Shown here: in pieces, positions 55,917-63,026 of the stretch
How the letters are laid out: every line of letters begins with the position of its first letter
Position numbering within the stretch: position 1 is the stretch's first letter
Assembly: GCF_000209655.1 (NCBI RefSeq)
Contig: NC_015458.1
Span: 3,162,001 to 3,226,000 of the forward strand
DNA from: Pusillimonas sp. T7-7
GTDB lineage: Bacteria; Pseudomonadota; Gammaproteobacteria; Burkholderiales; Burkholderiaceae_B
DNA: 64,000 nt
Direction: 5' to 3'
Notes under the pieces: generated by a model
Database searches by the model: none
Told to the model about the DNA's origin: nothing
Seen by the model: the letters and a program-made list of their open reading frames with translations, nothing else
Translations under genes and position numbers: made by a program

Positions 55917-57410
55917 TCAGTGGGAAGGATTGCCTTCGCCTTGATATACGATGACAGTCTTGAGCTGGGTGTAGTCATGGATTGCCGCAAGGCCTTTTTC
56001 ACGACCGAAGCCGCTATTCTTGTACCCACCGAAGGGCGCTTCGACGCCCACTGGCTGGTAGTCGTTGACATAGACTTGGCCGGCCTCCAATAGCCCTGCC
56101 ACCCGATGGGCGCGACCGACATCTGACGTCCATACGGCTGCTGCCAGGCCAAAGTCGTTGTCGTTGGCCATAGCAACGGCTTGCTCTTCATCATCAAAAG
56201 GGATGAGGACACCCACGGGGCCGAATATTTCTTCGCGGGCAATTCGCATTTGATTGGTGACATCGACAAAAAGTGCCGGCTCGATGAAGTGGCCGCCTGT
56301 GCCTAGTAGTGCGGAGGGCTTATTGCCGCCATAAATCAGGCGGGCGCCTTCCTGGCGACCGATGTCGAGATAGCCACATACACGTTCTAGTTGCCGTGCC
56401 GAAACGACCGGTCCAATGGCAGAGTTATCCGTGCCGGCGCCGATAGTTACCTGCTTGAGTTCGTCGATAAGCAGTGCTGCAAATTTTTCTTGTACGCTAC
56501 GATGAACCAGTAGGCGTGTTCCGGCTGAACAGATTTGCCCGGTATTGAAGACGAAGGCTTTGCGTGCCAGTGTGGCTGCGCGTTCCAGGTCGGCATCTGG
56601 AAAAATAATAAACGGTGATTTCCCGCCTAGCTCGACGGTCACGGGAATGATTCGCTCGGCGACGCCATGCAAAACTTCTCGGCCCGTTTCGACGGACCCG
56701 GTAAAGCTGATGCGGCGCACGCCCATGTTATCGACGAGAGCCTTGCCCGCTTCCGCGCCATAACCGGTAACGACGTTGACGACGCCGGCTGGCATTCCCG
56801 CTTCGATACACAGCCTGGCAAGTTCCAGAGTCGTGATGGACGTTTCCTCGGCAGGCTTCAAGACGACGGAGTTTCCGGCGCACAACGCAGGTGCGGCTCC
56901 GCGTCCGGCTTGTGTGATCGGCCCGTTCCACGGGATGATATGGCCGGTCACGCCGTACGGTTCGCGTATTGAGTAGGTGATGTGCGTATCGGTCGTTGGT
57001 ACGACTTCGCCCAGGATTTTGTCTGCGGCGCCACCGAAATATTCGAAGTATCTGGCACAAGTTTCTACGTCAGCCCTCGCAACCCATAAAGGCTTACCCG
57101 TATCAAGACTTTCCAGGTAAGCGAGCGAATCCAGATTATCTAAAAGCAAGTGACTGATGCGCAGCATGATGCGACCGCGCTGCAGAGGTTTTAGTGCGCG
57201 CCAAGCCCGATAGCCTTGTTGGGCGCTGGCGACGGCCTTGGAGATATCCGAGGCGTTGCCCCGGGCGCACTCTGTCAGTCGGCCACCGGTGGACGGGTTC
57301 TCGACCTCGATATATTGCCCTCCGGAGGGCGCTTGATGTTGCCCGCCAATAAAGTGCTCATAGCGGGTGCGTACGGGGATATCACCCACTAAAGTCGCTG
57401 ATGCATCCAT
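55917..57410 (-). CDS. NAD(P)-dependent aldehyde dehydrogenase
   Basis: A 497-residue ALDH with Asn162 (PWNGP), Glu260 (VELGGKSP) and catalytic Cys294 (FNTGQICSAGTRL), plus EEIFGPVGVLIPF and PFGGYKNSGFGREKG. All catalytic residues are intact. It is the first gene of operon B, 43 bases before the ThDP enzyme, and probably oxidises an aldehyde from that enzyme or from the dehydrogenase. General sequence character is betaine/4-aminobutyraldehyde-dehydrogenase-like, so the substrate is open. The start has AAGGAACG immediately before ATG. Confidence 0.9.
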   Translation of the reverse strand: MDASATLVGDIPVRTRYEHFIGGQHQAPSGGQYIEVENPSTGGRLTECARGNASDISKAVASAQQGYRAWRALKPLQRGRIMLRISHLLLDNLDSLAYLESLDTGKPLWVARADVETCARYFEYFGGAADKILGEVVPTTDTHITYSIREPYGVTGHIIPWNGPITQAGRGAAPALCAGNSVVLKPAEETSITTLELARLCIEAGMPAGVVNVVTGYGAEAGKALVDNMGVRRISFTGSVETGREVLHGVAERIIPVTVELGGKSPFIIFPDADLERAATLARKAFVFNTGQICSAGTRLLVHRSVQEKFAALLIDELKQVTIGAGTDNSAIGPVVSARQLERVCGYLDIGRQEGARLIYGGNKPSALLGTGGHFIEPALFVDVTNQMRIAREEIFGPVGVLIPFDDEEQAVAMANDNDFGLAAAVWTSDVGRAHRVAGLLEAGQVYVNDYQPVGVEAPFGGYKNSGFGREKGLAAIHDYTQLKTVIVYQGEGNPSH

Positions 57411-57466
57411 CGTTCCTTAGTCTCCTTTGTCACGACGGAGCGCAGCGTCGTTTGTAAAACTTATTG

Positions 57467-57492
57467 AACAATAAATTGTTAATTATTTTGTA
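57467..57492. promoter_or_regulatory. Operator-like dyad upstream of aldehyde dehydrogenase operon
   Basis: The dyad AACAAT-AA-ATTGTT lies at 57467-57480. The octamer TACAAAAT (minus strand) lies at 57485-57492, 75 bases before the dehydrogenase start. The octamer also occurs at both GntR promoters, so a GntR protein may bind here. Confidence 0.5.
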
Positions 57493-57541
57493 GCCATAAA
57501 TGTAGACCTATTCTGAGAGCTAGTCAATAAGGAGAAACTCA

Positions 57542-57645
57542 TACTCTTATCACGATGCTGTTGAAGAGTAAGGACTACCGTTTTATAAGTTTACAGGTCG
57601 ATTGACGGTATCAATACAAAATAGTTGACAAAATGGACGTCAACT
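57542..57645. promoter_or_regulatory. Inverted repeats and TACAAAAT element upstream of GntR2
   Basis: Three elements are visible. TACTCTT at 57542-57548 has its complement at 57564-57570. TACAAAAT lies at 57615-57622. AGTTGAC at 57623-57629 has its exact complement GTCAACT at 57639-57645. The last dyad covers a TTGACA (57625-57630) that could be a -35 box. This suits autoregulation of GntR2 and control of the divergent operon B. Confidence 0.55.
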
Positions 57646-57685
57646 TATATCGTTCGTTCAAGCGTCCACTAGAGTGGAGTCACGT

Positions 57686-58396
57686 ATGGCGTCCAGCACC
57701 AAAATTAAAGAGGCAACATCGGCCCTGCCTACGTTGCGCAAGATGGCTGCAAAGTCCACTGGTCGGCCCGACGTGCTCGCCACTTTGCGAGAACGCATTG
57801 CGCGTTACGAATTGCCGCCCGGTTCGAAGCTGAACGAGTACGAGTTGGCTAGCGAATTTGATGTACCCCGCACACGCATACGCGATGTCTTCACGGCGCT
57901 GGAGCAACGTGGCCTTATCGAACGTATACCCAACCGCGGTGCGATGGTCGCTCGGCTTGAGCCACAGCAAGTTTTCCATATTTACGATATGCGGGAAGTG
58001 CTGGAAGGCCTGTGCGCACGATTGGCCTGCCAAAACGCAGATCCTGCCTCGTGGCAGGATCTGCTGGATCAGTTCTCGGGACCCGTGGAAGTTGCGGTGA
58101 AGAATGGCGATTTTGAGGCTTATACCGAGATCTATGACAGCTTCCGGCGCCGCTGTATCGAGGCCGCCGCCAACCCCGTCCTGGCGCAAGCGCTGGACAA
58201 CATCTACGAAAAAACGCAAGTTCTTATCCGCCGCATCATCATCTTGCCGGGTCGCGGTGAAATCGGCGTGCGGGAGCATCGGGCAGTTCTGGAAGCCATG
58301 CGCCGCGGCGATTGCGATGCGGCTGAACAACTGCGCCGAGCCAACATACGCAACGCCAAGGCTTTTTTGGCGCGCTACATCAAATACGTCCTTTAA
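57686..58396 (+). CDS. GntR-family (FCD domain) regulator 2
   Basis: A 236-residue paralogue of the regulator at 43449. It has a winged helix with LPPGSKLNEYELASEFDVPR, then RGLIERIPNRGAMVARLEPQ, and the same helical FCD domain ending ARYIKYVL. The ATG at 57686 has ggag six to nine bases upstream; a GTG four codons earlier is less likely. It is divergent from operon B and heads the ABC transporter operon, so it is placed to govern both. Confidence 0.92.
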   Translation: MASSTKIKEATSALPTLRKMAAKSTGRPDVLATLRERIARYELPPGSKLNEYELASEFDVPRTRIRDVFTALEQRGLIERIPNRGAMVARLEPQQVFHIYDMREVLEGLCARLACQNADPASWQDLLDQFSGPVEVAVKNGDFEAYTEIYDSFRRRCIEAAANPVLAQALDNIYEKTQVLIRRIIILPGRGEIGVREHRAVLEAMRRGDCDAAEQLRRANIRNAKAFLARYIKYVL

Positions 58397-58485
58397 CGAT
58401 AAAGCGCTACACAGACGAGCGCAATAAAGCAGTGCACACCGAGCCGCCCTGCAAATAGCGGTTTATCTATCCAAAGGAGAACGCA

Positions 58486-59496
58486 ATGAAGACGAAAAAA
58501 TTCATGCACTACGCCGCAGGCGCTCTATGCGCAATCATGATGGCCGGTGCAGCGCACGCTGAAACCGACGAAGTCACACTGGCGCGCCAGTTCGGGATCG
58601 GATATTTGCCCTTAACAGTAATGAATATCAATGGGCTGGTACAGAAGCAACTTAAAGAAGCGGGTCTGACAGACACTAAGGTGACTTGGTCACGGTTCGG
58701 ATCTGGTTCAGCCGCCAACGATGCACTGCTTTCCGGTCAGCTTAACTTCGCTGCTGGCGGCACCGGTCCGGCGATCATCCTCTGGGACAAGACCCGCACT
58801 AATGTGAAGGTACACGGGGTTGCCGCGCTGAGCTCGATGCCCAACATGCTGGTCAGTATCGCGCCCGAAATTAAATCCATTGAAGACTTCACCGATAAAG
58901 ACAAGATCGCAATGGCGGGCGCGGGCTCGTCGGTCCAGACCGTGTATTTGCAGATGGCGGCAGCCAAGAAGTGGGGCTTGGACAACTACAAGAAGCTCAA
59001 TCCATTAATGGTCAATTTGCCGCACCCGGAAGGACTTAACGCTGTGTTGTCGGGCTCGGCCGGAATACGGTCCACTTTTACAAGCCCGCCCTTTCAGTAC
59101 ATGGCGCTGGAGAATGAGGGCGTACACGTCGTACTGAACTCGTATGACATCATGGGTGGTCCCACTACCTTCCTGATGGTTTGGGGTACCGACAAGTTCC
59201 GCACTGAAAATCCGAAGACCTACAAGGCCGTTCTGGCTGCGTTGAACGAAGCAACAGACTGGATCAACGCCAACCCGCGTGAGGCTGCGGAACTCTATGT
59301 GAAGGATACCGGCGGTAAAGACAGGGTTGAGTTCATCGAGAAAATGGTCCGCGATCCACAAATCAGATACAAGCTCGCGCCTGACCGTATTCTGCCGTTC
59401 GCGCAGTTCATGAACGACGTGGGTACGATCAAGAATCGTCCAGAAGCCTGGAGCGATCTGTTCTTTCCCGAAATACACGATCTAAAGGGAAGCTAA
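58486..59496 (+). CDS. ABC transporter substrate-binding protein (SsuA/TauA/NMT1-like)
   Basis: A 336-residue periplasmic binding protein with signal peptide MKTKKFMHYAAGALCAIMMA ending at AHA-ETDE. The pattern FGIGYLPLTVMNINGLVQKQ, FGSGSAANDALLSGQLNFAA and AGAGSSVQTVYLQMAAAKKW is that of receptors for sulfonates, nitrate or aromatic acids. It follows the GntR2 gene by 89 bases and precedes the ATPase and permease genes. An aaaggag lies before its ATG. The ligand is unknown. Confidence 0.9.
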   Translation: MKTKKFMHYAAGALCAIMMAGAAHAETDEVTLARQFGIGYLPLTVMNINGLVQKQLKEAGLTDTKVTWSRFGSGSAANDALLSGQLNFAAGGTGPAIILWDKTRTNVKVHGVAALSSMPNMLVSIAPEIKSIEDFTDKDKIAMAGAGSSVQTVYLQMAAAKKWGLDNYKKLNPLMVNLPHPEGLNAVLSGSAGIRSTFTSPPFQYMALENEGVHVVLNSYDIMGGPTTFLMVWGTDKFRTENPKTYKAVLAALNEATDWINANPREAAELYVKDTGGKDRVEFIEKMVRDPQIRYKLAPDRILPFAQFMNDVGTIKNRPEAWSDLFFPEIHDLKGS

Positions 59497-59552
59497 GGTT
59501 GCTTCGGCGCGCCAGTACCTTTACTGGCGCGCCAATCGGATAGAGGTTGCAA

Positions 59553-60353
59553 ATGAATCAGCATGATACGCAGTCGCCGCTGCTGGATGTTCAGGGCGTG
59601 ACGCTGCAATATAAGACCGTAGAGCATCTGATTACGGCAACGTACAAGGTCAGCTTCAGTGTGGAGTCCGGTGATCGCTTCGTGCTGCTGGGTCCCTCGG
59701 GCTGCGGCAAGTCTTCATTATTGAAGGCGGTCGGCGGTTACCTTACGCCTATTGAGGGAAGCATCCGGCTGCAAGGCCGCGAAGTGCAGCGGCCCGGCCC
59801 CGACCGCATGATGGTCTTCCAGGAGTTCGACCAGTTGTTGCCCTGGAAAACCATCTGTGAGAACGTCGCTTTTCCCTTACACGCCAGCGGAAAAATGGGT
59901 AAACGCGAAGCGCGCGAGAAGGCGATGGAGTATATCGCCAAGGTGAATCTCACCAAGTTTGCCGACAGTCATCCTCATATGCTGTCTGGTGGAATGAAGC
60001 AACGCGTGGCGATCGCACGTGGCATGGCCATGGAACCAGCCATCTTGTTGATGGATGAGCCTTTTGCAGCATTGGACGCCCTGACCCGCCGCAAGATGCA
60101 GGACGAATTGCTGCAATTGTGGGACGACACTAAATTCACCGTCCTGTTTGTAACGCATTCCATTCCCGAGGCCATACGGATAGGTAGTCGCATACTGTTG
60201 CTGACACCCCATCCGGGCCAGGTAAAGGCTGAACTCAACAGCCTGTCGCGAGGCGAATTGGACCCGGCTCTGCATCAGGTATTGGAAGACAAGATTAACA
60301 ATATGCTCTTCGCAGAAAAAGTGGAAGACGAACGGGAGACACACCATGCCTGA
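59553..60353 (+). CDS. ABC transporter ATP-binding protein (SsuB/TauB-like)
   Basis: A 266-residue ATPase with Walker A GPSGCGKSS, Q-loop VFQEFDQLLPWKT, signature LSGGMKQRVAIARGMA, Walker B ILLMDEPFAALD and the switch His in FVTHSIPEA. These features fit the nitrate/sulfonate/taurine uptake class. The ATG at 59553 follows agagg; a TTG two codons earlier is less likely. The gene overlaps the permease start by eight bases. Confidence 0.94.
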   Translation: MNQHDTQSPLLDVQGVTLQYKTVEHLITATYKVSFSVESGDRFVLLGPSGCGKSSLLKAVGGYLTPIEGSIRLQGREVQRPGPDRMMVFQEFDQLLPWKTICENVAFPLHASGKMGKREAREKAMEYIAKVNLTKFADSHPHMLSGGMKQRVAIARGMAMEPAILLMDEPFAALDALTRRKMQDELLQLWDDTKFTVLFVTHSIPEAIRIGSRILLLTPHPGQVKAELNSLSRGELDPALHQVLEDKINNMLFAEKVEDERETHHA

Positions 60354-61224
60354 CTCTATGGAAATGAGGCGGCCACGTCCCGAAGTCCACTACGAGCCGA
60401 TCGCCTCGGAGTCTTTCGGGATAGTCGAAAAACCGTTGTCCGGGTGGGAGCGCGTGACCAACATCGGCGGCGTTCGCAAGCTTTTCCTTCTGCTTGTGCT
60501 GGCGCTGATTTGGCAAATCTATGCCACCAATTTGAACAATCCCCTAATATTTCCCACCTTTATTGAAACCGTCAAGGCGCTGTTCGAAGGTATTGCTTCG
60601 GGCGGACTGTTGCTTAAGGCCTGGACGTCCATACGCGTATTGCTGGTGGGTTACGCGGCAGGCATCGGCCTGGCTGCCGTGCTGACCGTGTTGGCTATTA
60701 CCACCCGTATCGGCACGGACATCCTTGAAACACTGACGGCCATGTTCAATCCGCTACCCGCTATTGCCTTGCTGCCGCTGGCCCTGATCTGGTTTGGCCT
60801 GGGCGAAGGCAGCCTGGTATTTGTGTTGGTGCACTCCGTGCTGTGGGCCGTTGCATTGAACACCCATTCGGGCTTCTTGTCGGTGTCGCCCACGTTGCGG
60901 ATGGTGGGACGCAACTACGGCCTGACCGGATTCTCGTATGTTCGGCAGATACTTATTCCGGCGGCCTTTGCCAGCATACTGTCCGGTTTGAAGATAGGCT
61001 GGGCATTTGCCTGGCGAACCTTGATTGCCGCTGAGCTGGTCTTTGGAGTAAGTTCGGGCTCCGGCGGTTTGGGCTGGTTCATTTACGAGAATAAAAACAT
61101 GCTTGAAATACCCAGCGTCTTCGCTGGTCTATTCATGGTGATTTTGATCGGTTTGTTTGTAGAAAACGTGATATTCAATTCCTTGGAGAAATGCACGATT
61201 CGTCGCTGGGGCATGCAAAGCTAA
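60346..61224 (+). CDS. ABC transporter permease (SsuC/TauC-like)
   Basis: A 292-residue inner-membrane permease with about six helices. It carries the BPD_transp_1 region, with the EAA-like loop near VGRNYGLTGFSYVRQILIPA and AGLKIGWAFAWRTLIAAEL-type sequence next to it. An unusually long hydrophilic N-terminus of about 45 residues precedes the first helix. It overlaps the ATPase gene by eight bases and is followed after ten bases by the TauE/SafE gene, so all four genes form one operon. Confidence 0.92.
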   Translation: MPDSMEMRRPRPEVHYEPIASESFGIVEKPLSGWERVTNIGGVRKLFLLLVLALIWQIYATNLNNPLIFPTFIETVKALFEGIASGGLLLKAWTSIRVLLVGYAAGIGLAAVLTVLAITTRIGTDILETLTAMFNPLPAIALLPLALIWFGLGEGSLVFVLVHSVLWAVALNTHSGFLSVSPTLRMVGRNYGLTGFSYVRQILIPAAFASILSGLKIGWAFAWRTLIAAELVFGVSSGSGGLGWFIYENKNMLEIPSVFAGLFMVILIGLFVENVIFNSLEKCTIRRWGMQS

Positions 61225-61234
61225 GTAGAACTAC

Positions 61235-61999
61235 ATGATCCCCGACTGGGTACTCCAGCAACTGCCATCGCTGCCGATATTCGCCGTACTGGCAGGCGCT
61301 ACCTTTGTCGGTAGCGTCATGCGCGGATTCTCCGGGTTTGGCGCGGGGCTGTTGATGGCTCCGGTGTTCAGCCTACTGATGTCGCCTACCGATGTCGTGG
61401 TGCTGGTGCTGGGAATCAACCTATTGACCACTTTCCAGATGTTGCCCGACGCTTTGCGCAACGTGAATTGGCGGCTTGTTCTGCGGTTGTTCATTCCATC
61501 ATTGATCGGTTTACCCATCGGTCTTGCCATGCTGCATATGGTCGACGCGGCCATCATGCGCAAGACGGTAGCCTTTATCGTGATACTGGTCGCCTTGCTT
61601 ATGTTGGCGGGATGGCATTACCGGGGCCGGCGCGGTCCGGCTCAAGACTCGATGGCCGGAACATTAAGCGGTTTCATGACAGCCATCGCGGGCATAGGCG
61701 GACCGCCGGTCATCCTGTACATGCTGTCGGATCGTGCTTTGCCGCTTGCAGTCATGCGGGCAGTCAGTCTGGTGTATTTCAGTATGGCGCAGGTCGCAAC
61801 GCTGGCACCGCTGGCGTTGAGCGGATCTCTCACAGCGCAGCAGGGCATCTATACGTTGCTCTTGCTACCGGTGGCTATTCTCGCCAGCCTGTTGGGCGCC
61901 CAGTTACACCGGTGGTCGATGGGCCAGCACCAGGAACGAGTCAGAAGGATCTCATTGTTCATGCTGCTGGCCATCGGCATTACGGCTTTGGTGATGTAG
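61235..61999 (+). CDS. TauE/SafE family permease
   Basis: A 254-residue membrane protein with about eight helices, containing GSVMRGFSGFGAGLLMAPVF and the second-half counterpart GTLSGFMTAIAGIGGPPVIL, which are the repeated halves of the TauE/SafE (DUF81) fold. Members move sulfite, sulfoacetate or other small anions, usually outward. Placed directly after an SsuABC-like importer, it may export an anion released during catabolism of the substrate. It ends in a hairpin that includes its stop codon. Confidence 0.9.
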   Translation: MIPDWVLQQLPSLPIFAVLAGATFVGSVMRGFSGFGAGLLMAPVFSLLMSPTDVVVLVLGINLLTTFQMLPDALRNVNWRLVLRLFIPSLIGLPIGLAMLHMVDAAIMRKTVAFIVILVALLMLAGWHYRGRRGPAQDSMAGTLSGFMTAIAGIGGPPVILYMLSDRALPLAVMRAVSLVYFSMAQVATLAPLALSGSLTAQQGIYTLLLLPVAILASLLGAQLHRWSMGQHQERVRRISLFMLLAIGITALVM

Positions 62000-62017
62000 T
62001 CCGATGTGAATCGGACT
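61998..62017. terminator. Hairpin at the end of the TauE/SafE gene
   Basis: AGTCCGAT at 61998-62005 pairs perfectly with ATCGGACT at 62010-62017 across a GTGA tetraloop, a stable GNRA-type loop. It overlaps the plus-strand stop codon and adjoins the stop of the decayed minus-strand gene. T-runs on either side are weak, so termination is probable but not certain. Confidence 0.55.
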
Positions 62018-62193
62018 TACCGTTTCTCGATACCTGATTCTTTTACGATGTCGCCGTACTTGTCCATTTCGGCTTCGATAAAAGTTTTGAATTCCGGCGA
62101 GCTAAGATACGCAGGGTTGGCACCGATATTGGTAAACGCCTTTGATTTTTCCGGATCCGATAAGATATCAACGTTTGCTTGCCGATCAAAATT
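62017..62193 (-). pseudogene. Decayed 3' end of a Bug-type (TctC) solute receptor gene
   Basis: The minus strand is open from 62193 to a TAA at 62017-62019 and reads ...DILSDPEKSKAFTNIGANPA, then YLSSPEFKTFIEAEMDKYGD and IVKESGIEKR. This is the characteristic C-terminal helix pair of Bug/TctC tripartite tricarboxylate receptors (…F..F...E..K....VK.SG). An in-frame stop lies at 62194-62196, and no receptor-like sequence was seen further upstream, so about 58 codons of a protein near 320 residues survive. It marks an old deletion at the right edge of the catabolic island. The remaining 62194-62250 holds nothing I recognise. Confidence 0.75.
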
Positions 62194-62250
62194 TTAGGCA
62201 AGGAAAAATGCATACTCGTTACGTGGAGGATTCATTCAGATAGTGCTGGG

Positions 62251-62877
62251 TTAACGCTGAGATAGCGCCAGCTTGACGGCCAGGCCCAGGAACACAAGGC
62301 CTGCGACGCGGTTAAGCAGGCGTTGCAGGGCGTGCGATTTTTGTAGGCGCTCGCCCAGCGTTCCCGAAAACCAGGCCAGTGCGCCAAAGACCAGCAGGGT
62401 AGCCAACATGAACAAGGCGCCCAGGGCCAGTGTTTGCAGGGCTACCGAGCCCCGGTCGGGAGAGGTGAACTGAGGTAGAAACGCCAGGAAGAACAAGGAT
62501 ACCTTGGGGTTGGTCAGGTTCATGATGATGCCGCGCCGGAACAGGGCGGAGGTAGCGAGTTTCGGTGCAGGCGCTACGCCTTGTGCCCGCCCCTGTGCCC
62601 GAAAGGCGCCCCAGGCCAGGTACAGCAAATACAGGGCGCCTGCCAACTTCAGCACCATGAAGGCTGCCTCGGAGGCGGCAAAGACCGCCGCCAGCCCAAC
62701 GGCTACCGCCAGCGTATGGCCAATCAGGCCTGTGCACAGGCCCAGCACCACGATCAGCCCCGATCTGCGCCCCCACATGGCCGACTGCATCAGCACGAAC
62801 AGGTTATCGGGTCCTGGCGCCAGTGCAAGCAGTACGGCAATGCCGAAGAAAGACAGCGCCAGATCGTAGGTCAGCAT
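62251..62877 (-). CDS. LysE/RhtB-family amino-acid exporter
   Basis: A 208-residue membrane protein with about six helices. LysE-family marks are ALAPGPDNLFVLMQSAMWGR near the N-terminus, LKLAGALYLLYLAWGAFR, and FRRGIIMNLTNPKVSLFFLA in the centre. Such proteins export amino acids or homoserine-type metabolites. A TTG at 62895 would add six residues, but the ATG at 62877 is preferred. It is divergent from the metC-like gene with 149 bases between, which may link it to sulfur amino acid turnover. Confidence 0.9.
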   Translation of the reverse strand: MLTYDLALSFFGIAVLLALAPGPDNLFVLMQSAMWGRRSGLIVVLGLCTGLIGHTLAVAVGLAAVFAASEAAFMVLKLAGALYLLYLAWGAFRAQGRAQGVAPAPKLATSALFRRGIIMNLTNPKVSLFFLAFLPQFTSPDRGSVALQTLALGALFMLATLLVFGALAWFSGTLGERLQKSHALQRLLNRVAGLVFLGLAVKLALSQR

Positions 62878-63026
62878 AAGGTTCGCCAGGAACAAGAGTA
62901 GGAAACGGGATGGCAGGCGCCGGCCGGCCAGGCTGGCGACACACTTGCCAGCTATCCATTATCATCGGGTTGATGCCGTATCTGTGCGCATCATCCCGAC
63001 GTCCTCAATTTTAAACCTATAAGATC

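Noticed and set aside
55874..56269. 132-codon N-terminal extension of the ThDP enzyme
   Set aside because: It would overlap the aldehyde dehydrogenase gene. The ATG at 55873 has AGGAAG and starts a normal ThDP-enzyme N-domain.
62006..62197. Plus-strand open frame over the Bug remnant
   Set aside because: The plus reading has no family character, whereas the minus strand gives a recognisable Bug C-terminus.
43213..62250. Genomic island with integrase and attachment sites
   Set aside because: No integrase, transposase, tRNA gene or flanking direct repeat was found. The term island is used only for gene content and the decayed neighbour.
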